A stretch of DNA of 64,000 nt, from contig OY540812.1 in the NCBI GenBank assembly GCA_961205875.1, positions 8,742,001 through 8,806,000 of the forward strand, given 5' to 3'. Both the position numbers and the translations under genes were made by a program. Numbering within the stretch: the stretch's first letter is position 1; each line of letters starts with the position of its first letter. The stretch comes from Sialis fuliginosa. Its lineage: Eukaryota > Arthropoda > Insecta > Megaloptera > Sialidae. Below, one piece after another: positions 23,920-36,204 of this stretch. The notes below the pieces were generated by a model, which saw nothing but the letters and a program-made list of their open reading frames with translations, searched no databases and was not told where the DNA came from.

Positions 23920-24014
23920 ATTTTACTATTGGTAAAAACCGCATTGAAATCGGTTCAGTAATTCCCGAGTCTATTAGTCACATACAAACGAACATTTATT
24001 TTTACATATATAGA
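23920..24014 (-). mobile_element. Helitron 5' end fragment
   Basis: On the minus strand it starts TCTATATATGTAAAAATAAA after an A (24015), followed by the usual TGAACCGATTTCAATG block. The 3' CTAG end could not be found, so the left limit is approximate. Confidence 0.45.
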
Positions 24015-24019
24015 TAATT

Positions 24020-25675
24020 CGATAAACTTTTGAATATTAATAAACCTTCCTATATGTTCTAAAAAAACAATATTTCTCTATACTATAGCTGTCGTGATCA
24101 ATGTATAAGAAATATTTATTGTAGTGTTAAAAGAAGAATGAATTAGTAATTTAGACTATTCAAAGAGTGAACGAATGGAAATAATAAAACCGACCTAAAT
24201 CTCTGTCTCTTCATTCACCCTGCTCGGAATTCCTATTTAAATTCAATTTTCTTTGAGAACAACGATATTTATCTTGTAGAGACATTCGAATCGAAAAGAT
24301 AAATCCTATTAAAAATACAAACTCAAACACAAGTACAAAATATACATATGTATGTCCAACACTTGTTTATTTATTCACCTATATATTTGGAAGACACTCC
24401 TAAGTATCGGACAGAACAACAATATAAAGAAGGAATATATGATAATAAACGAAGTAATATGTCGCATAAAAAACCGTACTACCAATATTGTGTAATCTTG
24501 AATTTTTATCGAAACGAATGCACGTTTATTTAACGAGTTTTCTATTGTACTGCTTTGACATTTCACAGACAGATAATAGCTATTTTACTAGAATTGTCAC
24601 ATATATCAATAATACATGCAATTACTGTTTATATGAATTGAAACAGAAATATTTATCTTACTATAAAGTGCCAATGGTTTTATTTATATTAGATAGTTTC
24701 AATATTAACGAATGAAATAATACAATAATGTTTTTTTAAAACCAATGACATTTTAATTGAGGTAACACTATTTTTATTTTACCAATTTTATATATTAAGT
24801 TTATATTTGAATTTATAACAAAAGATTCTTTTAGAGAATAATAAACAAAACATAATGAAGATAACACACTTGAATAGTAAAAATAACTAATCAACGAATT
24901 ATACAGTCTAGTAAACAGAACTTTGAAAGCCTACATATAGATAGCTTAAGGCTGCACTATAGTATCACAATATACTGGGTACAGATGGCGACAGTATCCA
25001 ATCTGATGTCTACTGCCGATAGAGGCGCTGCAATCGACATATCCTAAATACGTTTGTCAGTATCCTGAACCATTGAGTAAAAAATAACAAGAGAAACAAC
25101 GTATACGGGAGAGCTGAAACGCAGTAGATATATGAACCATGCACTATTTGAGCCCCAGGAAGTGCTGGTATCTATTGAAAAAATTATTAATTATACATAT
25201 GAAATATTTGGTTTTCGACTCTACTAAATCGTCAGATTCTAAGCTCCGCCCATCTAAAATGATTTACGAACGTCTTGTTTACATTATTTTAAGTCGGCTG
25301 ATACGTGATACAAAGGCAACAAAAACGTTGCAAGAAATTATTCGTTACTTATTATCTTTTTCTTTTAAATAAAACAAAAAAAATATGTAATGTTAAAATT
25401 ATTTGAGATAATTGCTGCTATCAATAATATAATAGATTTTTGCTTTAAAGTAGGTTTTTATAAGTTGTAAGAAATTTAAATTTGTGACGCGATGTTACAT
25501 TACTGATGATATGTATAATTAAAATTAGATTGATCGTTTTATTAATTTCAAATTAATATAAAAATATATCAAAACTAAAAATATGGTTCTGCGGTTTTTT
25601 GTATCTACATTGCTTTAAACATAATTGATTGTGGACCGATACATATTACATATAACAATATATACAAAATAAGTT
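24020..25675. other. Mostly blank AT-rich DNA; small shared repeat at 25058-25100
   Basis: The block CATTGAGTAAAAAATAACAA followed by GAGAAACAACG is nearly identical to the complement of 29914-29958. The part at 24950-25120 (GATGGCGACAG, GATAGAGGCGCTGC) reads like a dispersed insect repeat. Confidence 0.4.
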
Positions 25676-25680
25676 TTTAT

Positions 25681-26490
25681 GGTTCCGAAGAAACCCTATT
25701 AATGTCACTTTGTCGTTCGTCCGTCCGTCCGTCCTTTTCACTCAAAGCCAAATAGCTCGTAAACTATATCAGCTAGAAACTTGAAATTTTTACTGAATAT
25801 GTAAAATGACACCCTCTAGTAAAATATGTACAAATTTATTGAATAAATAATTTTTCAAGGGGGGCAATAAGGAGCTAAAGCTAGGTAAAAAAAATATTTT
25901 TTTTATACCAAGGCATGTGGCACGTTAAAATGTATAACCAAACAAGCGGAATTTGACCTTTTTTCTATTTTTTTCTAAATCAAAAATGGTGCCTGTAGGG
26001 GGCTTTAAAGCAAAAACCAAAAAAAATTGTATACCAAGACGTGTGTCATGTCAAAATGTACATCTCAATTAGTAGAATTTGACCATATTTTTATTTATTT
26101 TCTAACTCAAAAATGGCGCCTGTAGGGGGCTAAATGCAGTGTTTTATTTTGTCCCCCCTCCCTCAAACTCTGTAACTACCGGCTCAAAAAATCTGAAAAA
26201 AATTGGTAACGAGGCTTTGGTGGGACTACCAACGACAAATACTAAAGTCAACAATATAATTTTAAATTTTAGAATTATATGGAGGGGCGTCATAGAATTT
26301 TTTATTTTGATATCTAGGCATGTGGTATGTCAAAATATAGATCTCAATTAGTAGAACTTGACATTTTTTTATATTTTAACTTTTACTTAAAAATGCACCC
26401 GTAAGTGGTTCCAAACATTTCACGTAGTACGTACTTCGGAACCCTTATGGCATACCTACACTCGTGTATGTCTTGCCCGAATTATTTTTT
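25681..26490 (-). mobile_element. AGGGTTCCGAAG-type repeat element, copy B
   Basis: Reverse-oriented relative of 15625-16590: GGTTCCGAAGAAACCCTATT at the left, (GTCC)n tract, the CAGGCGCC/GGCGCCTGTAGGGGGC blocks, and at the right ACGTACTTCGGAACCCTTAT followed by the same hairpin (ACACTCGTGTATGT). It lacks part of the tandem units found in copy A. The frame at 26139-26351 is repeat sequence. Confidence 0.8.
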
Positions 26491-26494
26491 TTAT

Positions 26495-27345
26495 CTTCTT
26501 CAATGAAAATTAAAAATTCTTTTTTTTATTTCTCAAATATTAGACATTAAAATTACTTTTGACCAAATATCATCGAAATTCTTTTTATTTTTGTAAGCTT
26601 GTTCAAATTGTCTAATAAGAACTAGAATAATGTGTGAGGAATGTGACGAGATTTTGCGATGTGTTTCAAAAACAAACACTAAAATAAGTCAGCTATCAGT
26701 GAGAGGCAAGGGGACTCAATAAAAAAAGCACCCCAAAATGTACACAGTAATTTGAATATGACTGAAAGATATAAAACATGTAGTTTATAAAGTCTCATCA
26801 CTAAAAATTCCGAAAAAAATTATGATTTTTTAATTTTTATCCCCACCATATTGAATTAAAAACGGGGAATGAGTGAAAATATTTACTGTAATAGTGTATC
26901 TAACATAGAATTTCACTTTTATTATAAGTAGCTCATAAAAGCATGATTATCGCAGAATAATACAAAAAAATCTGAACTTTACAAATTTTTTTATTATTTT
27001 TTACCATTTTGGTGAGTTTAAAATGGTTTAAGGTGAGAAAAAAAAATGTTTTCTTAAACTCTGACACCTCCGATCACCGTTGATCATAGTTTCAATTCAA
27101 TTCTGATACTCTTTCGACTCGAAAAAAAAAGTGAAAATACAAAATCTCTTATTTTTTGATACTTTTCGACTTAAAATCCGCCATATTTTTTTCAGAGCCA
27201 TAAAAATGCAATTTTGAACCCGGAAATCGAAAGAGCACACTCGAAAATAGTAAAATACATGACTTTTATTTATATTACTTCCGTTATTCTTAATGAGTTT
27301 GGAGCTCAAAGATGACGAAAAAAATTGTTATTTTGGTCCTTAATG
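26495..27345. other. Unassigned DNA, probably old repeat
   Basis: AT-rich with phrases such as CCTTAATGGGTTAAATAAC near 27340. No second copy in the window, no gene. Confidence 0.3.
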
Positions 27346-27349
27346 GGTT

Positions 27350-28436
27350 AAATAACCGTTACCCAAAAACGTGGTATCCCCCCCCCCCACCCGATCGAAT
27401 AAAACAAATTAAAACTATTCATATATGAAAGGGGGTGAAATATTAAATTTGTTTCCTTTTATTCATTATACAAAAACGTAAATATCACGGCTCATATGCG
27501 GAATAGGGGGTTGTCTTACCCCTAAAATCCCCAACCCCGTAGTATTTCTCCCGCCGGATCGAATAAAACTTATTAAAACTCTTCATATTTGAATAGGGGG
27601 TGAAATAAATAAGTATTCCTTTTTTTTTATTTATTATACAAAATCGTAAATAACTCGATTCCTATGTGAGATAAGGTGTTTTTTTTCCTCCTAAAACCCC
27701 CACCCTCGTGGTTTTTTTCCGCCGGATAGAATGAAACCAATTACAACCCTGAATATATAACAGGGGGTGAAATATTAATGACCAAAAAAATTTTTTCCAT
27801 ACAAACTTTTCCACCCCCTTTCAATCTCTTAGGTGTTGTTTTTCGAGAGTTGCCCACGTCCTTCTTCAGAATGCAAGCTTTCTCCCAGCCAAATTTCATT
27901 AAGATCGGTTTAGCTGTGAAAAAGTAACAGACAGAAAGATAGACCCACATTCGTATTTATAATATAAGTACGGAATATTTCGGTTCCTATGTAAGATAAG
28001 GGGTTGTTGACCCTCGCTCGCATAATATTTTTCCCGTCAGATCGAATGAAACTTAAACAACCCTTCATATGAGAATGTGGGTGAAATATAAATGTTTTAT
28101 TTTATTTTTTGGTTTTCATTCATTATACAAAATTGTAAATATCTCGACTCCTATGTGAGATAGGGGGCTGTTTTTCCCTCTAAACCTCCATTCCCGTAGA
28201 ATTTTTCCCACCGTATCTAATAAAACTAATTACAACCCTCTATATGTGAATATATTTTTTTAAATTTTTTTTTTGGTTTTCATTCATTATACAAAATTGT
28301 AAATATCTCGAATCCCATGCAAGTTAGGGGGTTGATTTTCCCCCTAAAACCCCTACCCACGTAGTATTTTTCCCGCCGGATCCAATGAAACCAATTACAA
28401 CTCTTCATATGTGACAGGGGGTGAAATATTAATACC
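27350..28436 (-). repeat. Tandem array of about 165-bp units from a Helitron interior
   Basis: Six units carry a block like CCGCCGGATCGAATAAAACT, at about 27392, 27556, 27724, 28039, 28213 and 28378. Spacing is 164-174 bp except for a 315-bp step where a Helitron piece (27776-27974) is inserted. Each unit also has TTCATTATACAAAA, a block like TATCTCGACTCCTATG and a run of G and C (GGGGG...CCCC). The reverse complement matches the interior of the Helitron at 9509-10260. Confidence 0.8.
27776..27974 (-). mobile_element. Helitron fragment inserted in the array
   Basis: Right end on the minus strand is TCCGTACTTATATTATAAAT followed by a GTCTATCTTTCTGTCTGTTAC tract (partly given), with AAATTTCATTAAGATCGGTT further in. 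This is the standard lepidopteran Helitron 5' region, also seen at 39058-39235 and 48286-48465. The 3' CTAG end is missing. Confidence 0.6.
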
Positions 28437-29500
28437 TCATTACCATTTTTTTTCAGATTTTTTGAGCCAGTAGTTACAAAGTTAGAGGGGGGTGGGGACA
28501 AAATAAAATACTACTTTTAGCCTCCTTCAGGCGCCATTTTTGAGTTAGAAAAAAAAAATGGTCATATTCTACTAATTGAGATCTATATTTCGACAACCCA
28601 CATGCCTAGATATGAAAATTAAAATTAAAAATTCTGACACCCGTCCCTATTATTCCAAAATTTAAAATGATATTATTGACTTTAGTATTTGTCGTTGGTA
28701 GTCTCACTAAAGCCACGTTACAAAATTTTTGCAGATTTTTTGAACCAGTAGTTACCGAGGTAGAGGGGGGACAAAATTAAAAACTGCTTTTAGCCTCCTG
28801 CTGGCGCTATTTTTGAGTTAGAAAAAAATATATAAAAAAATAGGGTCAAATTTTACTTATTGAAATCTACATTTTGATATCCCACACGTCTTGATATACA
28901 ATTTTTTTTTTGATTTGCTTTAAAGCTCCCTGCTAGCGCAATTTTTGATTTAAAAAAAAAATAAGAAAAAGCGTCAAATTCCACTGGTTTGGTTATACAT
29001 TTTAACGTGCCACATGCCTTGATACAAAAAAAATATTTTGTTTACCTAGCTTCTCTTTAGCATCAACCCTGAAAAATTATTTTTTCAACAAAGTACATCT
29101 TTTACTAGAAGGCATTATTTTACATGTTCAGTAAAAACAAGTTATATATAGTTAACGAGATATTTTGCTTTGACTGATAATGACGGACGGACGGACGACA
29201 AAGTGAGATTAATAGGGTTTCTTCCAGTGGTGTAGGAACGGGGGGGTTTTGGGGTCGAACCCCCCCCCCCGAAATTTTCAATGCTGTTAAAATATATTGG
29301 ACCATATAATTAATTGTATTTAATTAAACTAAAAAAAAAAAAAGTCTTCATAATATTTTTTTTTTTAGTCAATAAAAGTCATAATCAACTAAAATTTTTG
29401 CTTTTTCAATCAAAAAAATTTCGCATATTTTTTAGAATATCAAAACCCCCCCCCGAAAATTTTTCTTACTACGCCACTGGTTTCTTCGGAACCCTAAAAA
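28437..29500 (+). mobile_element. AGGGTTCCGAAG-type repeat element, copy C, truncated and interrupted
   Basis: Begins abruptly inside the first tandem unit (CATTACCATTTTTTTTCAGA...) at the edge of the Helitron-derived array, then follows copies A and B through the GGCGCC blocks and (GGAC)n tract to GGTTTCTTCGGAACCCTAAA. Its right end is split by the hAT-like MITE at 29225-29479. Confidence 0.75.
29225..29479. mobile_element. hAT-like MITE with 8-bp target duplication
   Basis: Ends CAGTGGTGTAG (29225-29235) and CTACGCCACTG (29469-29479); both flanks are GTTTCTTC (29217-29224, 29480-29487). Joining the flanks restores AGGGTTTCTTCGGAACCC, which is exactly what uninterrupted copies A and B show, so the empty site is visible in this window. 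G and C runs lie just inside both ends. CAGTG ends and 8-bp duplications mark hAT. No transposase. Confidence 0.92.
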
Positions 29501-29509
29501 ATAGTTTGT

Positions 29510-32284
29510 TCATTATTTTAATTTTAATAATACATTTATTATACCAATAAATTTTCCAACTACTAACATAACTTTTTCAATTACATATAAATACTTATTT
29601 ATGTTAGAAATGTATCAAATATATCAGTCGCGCCCGACGGAAGGTTAAAAATAAAATAATAATACGAATCACAAGTCACAACGTGTGAATAGTTAAGCGT
29701 CGATGTTTACATTAACATGAACAGAAAATAGTAATAAATACATTAAACTGGTTTGGGTAAAGGCGGAGCTTAAGCTTAGCGAGCTGTCAAGCGAGGGGTA
29801 CGGGACGGATAATTTTGTATCTTGGATAATAAGTTAGTTCAAGTTCCGATTGTAAGATGGCTTAAGTGCTGCCATCTAGAGCTTGGAACATCGTCCCCGT
29901 TTCATCAAAATACATTGCGTTGTTTCTCTTGTTATTCTTTACTCAATGCCTGAACTAATAGTCCAACTCTCGGCCGACCTATCTTAGGATTTATAGCTTC
30001 TTTATTTCACTTGGCAGGTTATTGAAAGTCGTAATCTACAATTGGTCCATATGTTTGTCGAATAATTTGTCTATTGATGTCTCTTTCAAGAGCCTTTCAT
30101 AGTTCAGTGATTAATTTGTCAAGATAATTTTTTATAAGAGATCATGTAATGGAAAATTGATTTTTTAATACTTAACATATTTGAATATTTATAATTAATT
30201 TGGTATTTCTTAATTGCCTGTAATAAATCAGTTAATTGAAATGTTTGGGTTTGTTAATTATTTATTAGTGTATTTATTGTTTCTTCATTATTAACAACTA
30301 ATTTAATATAATATGTCATCATTGGCGTCTGTACAAATTTTAAATTGGGAATGAGGTATATTATTTTAATTATTTTTTACTTTGCAAAAATTGTAATTTT
30401 ATTAATTATAATTACGTAATTTGTAATGATAATAATTTAAAAATAATTATTATAGAGTTTTCTCCTTTAAATTTAATACCTATCAGCAGACATAGTCCTG
30501 GTCGGACAGTTTTTATATTTTTTTCCTCTTAATTTTGATGGAGAGGGGTGCTTAAAAACATCGATTTCCTGGACATCGAATTTTCCAGAAAAGCCCTAAT
30601 TTCATTTGTATATTTTGTAATACTAGTAATTTTCAATCTTAATGATAGACTTTTGTCCCTTGAATGACATACGGATTGATGCCCTTTGACATTTAAACGG
30701 CTTCAAATAGACTTTATGCCGATCCCAACTATCAAATATCACTTGGAAACCTATTTGCTTGTATGTCATATGTTGAACTTTGTTAGAACAAATATATTAT
30801 CTATTTACTTCCACACTCACTAGTTATGTTCAATTTCCGATTCATTCACATTCATAAATTAATTAAAACATGTTTATCTAATAATCGTTCTTTGCGTTTT
30901 AACTCACAGTGGTATAGTATTATCCTTTATAATTGACACATATTGTATTTATATACTTTTGTGTTGAAATATCAAATTCACAGTATTGTTATAGTTTAAA
31001 TGAAATGTAATTTAATCAAATGTACATTGAATCAAACAATTGGGGTTTACATTTGCATTCATGTTAATACTGTTTGAATACAGTTTTTGAAATATTACAA
31101 ATCTAATAATTTCGCAATTTTATATAAAACGAAAAAAATATAATTATAAATCATTTGTTAAAATTGCTGAGAGAAAATTCCAGTAATAGATAAAATTACG
31201 TTTAGTTTTATTAAATATTTTAATAAACATAAATATTTTATTTAAATATATAATAATATGTATATATATCAACACATAAAATAACTGGAATGCCAGTTAT
31301 TATATTTACCTGTCAAGAGGTACGCAAATTAAATTCTATTGAATTTACCATAAAGCTGAAAAGCGAAAATCTAAAATACATAATTACGAAATGACAGATA
31401 CACGTAAATGCTTTTTGTTGATTATATTGAAGAATTCAATTGAATTATTCAAAACATCATAATGTACATATTTTGCGTTATTGATATTTGGTTTATATTT
31501 TATAAAACATGATCAGAAAGTCATGTAACAAAACAACTGTTTATTTGTTATAAATTTATTAAAGTTTATTTCACAAATTCGAATTCGGGTAAAATTCGGT
31601 ACAAGGAAGTAAATATTTTATTATCTACTTTTACAGGTACAATATTGGCTATAAATGTGTTAGTATATTGCTAACGTTATTACTTATATTATAAAAATAC
31701 TTGAGATCCATAAAGTGTGAAAAAGGTACTGTTTGTATTCTTTATGTCAGCGGCGCAGCATACAAAATTATATTTAATAAAAAAATGTCCACGTTTCTTT
31801 AACGATACAAAACTAAATATGATCACTCTCTCATCTGTATATATTTGATCAATATTTAATATTGCCAATGTGTATTATTACATATGATACTAATTCTTTG
31901 ATCAAAAATAATTTGTGCTAGAATAAAAAACATCAAACTTTTTAATATTCAATTATCTCTGTCAATCTAAAACTATCTTACCTTCGGCCATAAACAAGTG
32001 AATTGCATCCATTTATATACCATAGGTGTTGCGATCACAAAAGATATCCATTGACTTACACACCATTGGATTTTATGTACACAGCCTGGTTACATCTTTT
32101 ACGATTTTAACGCCTACCCGTTTCTCCCTGCAAGTTTCTTTATTCCCTCTCCTACCTGGGACAGAATAAAGAAACGTTTTTCCTTACTGAAACGGATCAG
32201 TCTAATGGCGAATACAAAATGTTTCTCTCTTACAACACACGAGTTGCATTGTACGCTTATGCATGACTAATCTCTTTGTAAGCC
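29510..32284. other. No gene recognised; one small shared repeat
   Basis: 29914-29958 (TTGTTTCTCTTGTTATTCTT) matches 25058-25100 inverted. A GC-richer bit at 29755-29920 includes GCTTAAGCTTAGCGAGC and CTGCCATCTAGAGC. The rest is AT-rich. Confidence 0.35.
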
Positions 32285-32287
32285 TTA

Positions 32288-32619
32288 TGTCCGGTATTAT
32301 AAAGGACCTAACAAATTTGTTAGCTAACAAACACTTTCAACTGAGATATCAAACTTATATGACAGTTCTTTTGGAGTTTGTTGATGACTTTGACAAGTTT
32401 CGCGCACGCGTTGAAGGTAAATACAAACGGTATTAAAACAGTGGTGATGTTATGAAAATTATTTTGTACGGTCAAAGATGCCAACTGTGTTACAATTAAT
32501 TGAAGTGTCACTGCTCTAAATTCCATAACTAATCCATAGATACTAGTACAGTATTAATACCCCATTTGAATGTAATTGCTAGCTAACAAATTTTGTTAGG
32601 TCCTTTATAATACCGGGCA
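32288..32619. mobile_element. PIF/Harbinger-like MITE with TTA target duplication
   Basis: Terminal repeats of about 36 bp start TGTCCGGTATTATAAAGGAC on the left and TGCCCGGTATTATAAAGGAC (reverse strand) on the right, continuing CTAACAAA...TTTGTTAGCTA. Flanked by TTA at 32285-32287 and 32620-32622. The minus frame at 32320-32526 is internal filler without a domain. Confidence 0.8.
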
Positions 32620-32624
32620 TTATA

Positions 32625-34030
32625 ATTTTTTACATGTTTGTTATCGTCGTAAGACTACATTTTCCAGGTACTTTATAAAGCAACATGTTCTTTACAGATT
32701 AATTATATTTTACATTCAGGGAACCTTGCAAGGCATATGTTTCTATCAGGGTTACCACCTTTCGAAAGTATGAAATATTGAAAAAAAATTGCACCCTTGA
32801 AAATCCGAAAATTTAACAAAAGTATTGACAAATAAATATTAACTTTAATTGACATATTTTATGCAAAAGTGTAATGTATTAAATAAATTAAATATTAACC
32901 GAAATAAAATTAAATAAAACTAAAAACAAAACGGAGCATATACTTATTTTTATATAGAAATAGAAAATTAAATACATTTCATTTGAAAATTCACTCGTTG
33001 AGGTTGCTTTCTATTTGAAGTTTCGAGCTGTTGTCCATGTTGTCGTATTTTCTTATTTGACGTTTCGACTCTCATGTCAGAGTCTTTTTCAGAAGTGTTT
33101 CTAAAACACTTCTAAAGAAGCTGTTTAATTTTTAAATATCACGTAGTATGATCAGATTGCAAATCTAATTTATATCAATAGACATTTATTATTTATTAAA
33201 TAATATAAAAAAAATGTAAAAAGTAAAATTATAAAATGAAAAATGACATTTATTGTTTTACGATATCTCAAAAGCAGTTAAAGGTTTGTACCCCACAAAT
33301 ATATAATAGGCAATTTTTACATCTCATTAATTTTGACTCGAAAAACGAACTTTATTCACACTGCATAAAACTGCACTTTTTATGATCATAAAACTTACTG
33401 TTGTCATTTTTCATAAGTACATAAGTTTACCCAATGTTATATAAAACAAATATAATACGTTACGTATATGTATATATATTTTGCAAACTATATGATCAAA
33501 AATAAATCTAAGTTTTTAAAATTTGTTTCTACAAAATATTTTTACAACGTGCTCAAATAGAGCAAGAGTAAATATTTTGTCCATAAATCATATTTCAAAA
33601 ATAAAATATCGCAGATCAAAATAACGTAAGTGTAAAGTTTAAATTTACATCACAAAACATAACAAAATCTTTCAGAGGAATTGTAAGTTTCGTCACATAT
33701 ACGTTTTCCTTTAAAATTCCCGCATCGATTTCTTCACTAGTACAATACTATCCCATATATTTCCCTCCACCCCTCCCATGTATAATTGACATGAAAGTAA
33801 AATATATCACCTTTGAGAATCGCCACTCGGAAAGAAATGTTTTCTAAACCTTACACATCGAGTTGAGCTGATAAACTGTTTGGATTAACAGGCCACATTC
33901 GTTTGTTTTGAACGCGACAAAGATTTACCGAAAATAACACCGATTGTATGTTTTAGTTTTTATTTTGAACATTCGTTAAATTTGATTCAGCCAATGATAT
34001 AAACATATTGAATTATAATGTCCTTTAACA
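32625..34030. other. No gene recognised; short repeat-like patch
   Basis: 33028-33115 contains TATTTGACGTTTCGACTC, a phrase frequent in insect repeats, and the small palindrome AGAAGTGTTT/AAACACTTCT (33089-33112). The remainder is blank. Confidence 0.3.
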
Positions 34031-34032
34031 TA

Positions 34033-34560
34033 TCCTTACATATAATAAAACGCAACGTCTCTCTGTCTGTCTGTCCGTTAGTGCGCTTATTACTCGAGAA
34101 CCATTTAAATCCTATTTACGTGTGTGTGTTTTTTTAATTCATAGATATGTTCTTTGCCCAGGTTTTAGTATATATTTTGTTACGTTAGGTTACATAAGGA
34201 ATAAGCAGTGACGATAATAAAATCAGTTCAACTTATTTGTTAATTTATCAATTTTAATTTGTTAATAATAGGGGAGGAGGTCTCGACGCCGACGGTCTTA
34301 GGGTATTTGATAGTCTTAAAGTTAATGATGTAAGCTATATTTAAAAAAAAAGTCTGTAGGATCGCGCCAAGCTAAAATATTAACTATGCAACTTATTTGT
34401 TAATTTATCAATTTTAATTTGTTAATAATAATCGGATTATTTTTTCGTGTCAAGTTGGAATAAACAGACAGATAGACAAAATTGATCATAATTGACTTAT
34501 TAAACGACGTAGGGTCTCAAATCTTCATTGTACAGATTTATTTATATTATAACATTGATT
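34033..34560 (+). mobile_element. Helitron 5' end and downstream remnant
   Basis: TCCTTACATATAATAAAACG follows an A at 34032 and is followed by a CTCTCTGTCTGTCTGTCCG tract, as in Helitron starts. No 3' CTAG hairpin could be placed; the right limit is a guess. Confidence 0.4.
34229..34430 (+). repeat. 42-bp direct duplication, offset 160 bp
   Basis: The 42 bp starting CAACTTATTTGTTAATTTAT occur identically at 34229-34270 and 34389-34430. Confidence 0.85.
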
Positions 34561-34569
34561 ACAATTATA

Positions 34570-35355
34570 ATGTATCATAAACTTTTATTTATTTCTTCAA
34601 AATTGCTTAGACATTGTATTACTTGAAATAATTTTTTTTAGTGTTATCTTTTTTGAAACTTAAATCAATATTGTATAATCAATTTGTATAATTGTACGGA
34701 AAATATAGGATAAAAAATGTAATTTTCGTACATTTAGTATTTTAGTTTTCTATCGTGTGGAATAATGGGATTAAAAATAATCGATACAAAATATTAATAT
34801 TCAATCATATACGAGGAAAAAATTAAAAATATATGTTAAAAGGCCAGCCACTTACTCTCATAAATCATGGCGTATTTCTTTATTTTTGCATGGTACATCT
34901 AGTAACCTTACAATCTTGCATTTATTATATCACACTTGTATTTTCAACATACCGCTAAAACCCATAGTTAAAATTGATCGCTGGCACTTACAAAGTTTAT
35001 GACACAAGTCCCGCTACATTATAGTACACGGTGACAATAACGTAGAATCGTCAACCGTGAAACAATGCCGGTTACAAATTGCGCGCGTGGGGTATGGGCG
35101 GGCAGATGTTTTCTGCTGCGTACGATCATGTAAAATGTATGATTAGTAGCTAAAAAGTTTTGTCAGATGCGTTAGGGGAGACTGGGGCGGTGCACTTTAC
35201 CGGCTTCCGCTGCATTCTACCTAGGCACACTGTTAAAAATCTACCTGTGGAAGTGTATGTTGGTATTACTATTTATGTTGTAAGGATTCGATTTAGATAT
35301 CGATACGCCGGAAATCAATTTCAAATTAAACTTATATCCGTAAAGAATAGCTTAC
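34570..35355. other. No gene recognised; GC-richer patch 35030-35250
   Basis: The patch includes GGGGAGACTGGGGCGG (about 35173), which looks like a GGGGAG terminal repeat of the type at 37434 but lacks a partner end. The plus frame 35160-35375 shows no domain. Confidence 0.3.
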
Positions 35356-35360
35356 CAACA

Positions 35361-35572
35361 TCTATACTAATCTAATGTAAAGAGATAAATTTTGTGTATG
35401 TGTTTGATCAAAGTAATCTCAAAAACTACTGGACCGATTTTGGTGAAACCTATAACAACATGTTCCACGAAATCTCAAAGTGTTATAGGTTACATATCAT
35501 AACGCTATCACTCAAAATAGCAAAGCAGTGCTTATTTATATTTTTTAATTCCCAAGTAATACTATCAACTAG
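35361..35572 (+). mobile_element. Probable Helitron remnant
   Basis: A|TCTATACTAATCTAATGTAA followed by AAACTACTGGACCGATTTT is a standard Helitron 5' region. CTAG followed by T occurs at 35569-35572 but without a convincing hairpin, so the 3' end is tentative. Confidence 0.45.
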
Positions 35573-36123
35573 TATATTTATGTCTTATGATCTCAACATA
35601 TATTTGGGAAAATTTAAACATATATAAAAAAATCCTTATTGATACCTACTGATAAATAATTGCAATTTTTAATAATAAAAAAACTATGATAAAAACAACC
35701 TATCTTGATTTAATAGGTGTACAAAGTAATAAATCAAATGAAATGTATTCAGAATTTAACATTTAACATTTCTTGCTTTAAGTAATTTTGTAAACAGAAC
35801 TGTTTACTTGTCGATTTTATAGAAACAAGTAAATCGTTTTAATTTTAAGTAAATACAATTTAAATATTGAAAAAGAATACCCAGAATTTGTTTGGCTGAG
35901 GATCAAATACGTGAAATTATTTAATAGAATGAGTAATAGATTACTTTAAAAAATACGTTTAATGTAAAATGTTGTAGTTTAATTATTTCAAATGTAAAAT
36001 TCTGAAAAGATAACATAACATTAGATAGTTGTAAAACTATATGCATAATTATTATAATTCATAACACAATAAGTAACTTTATAGATTACTCTATCTAACT
36101 CTACAATGTCTAAATATTCTCAT

Positions 36124-36190
36124 GGATCTTGGGTTATACCCAGAAGCCAAGATCAATATCAAGATTATCGCAGAAGTCTGAAAGCTTGTA
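36124..36190 (+). mobile_element. Short hairpin element (copy 3, deleted)
   Basis: Only the hairpin foot (GGATCTTGGGTTATACCCAG) and the tail (AAGATTATCGCAGAAGTCTG...GCTTGTA) remain. Flanked by TAAATATTCTCAT (36111-36123) and TAAATATTGTCAT (36191-36203), 12 of 13 identical. Same family and orientation as 5228-5406. Confidence 0.75.
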
Positions 36191-36204
36191 TAAATATTGT
36201 CATA

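Noticed and set aside
27350-28436. CRISPR-like regular repeats
   Set aside because: Units are contiguous tandem repeats of a transposon interior without unique spacers, in an insect genome.
26139-28501. Similar frames containing SNSVTTGSKNLKK-type peptides at 26139-26351 and 28280-28501
   Set aside because: The likeness comes from shared repeat DNA (copies B and C, the latter with Helitron array), not from a protein family.
35173-35190. Second GGGGAG-type element end (GGGGAGACTGGGGCGG)
   Set aside because: No matching inverted end or TA-bounded partner was found within several hundred bases.
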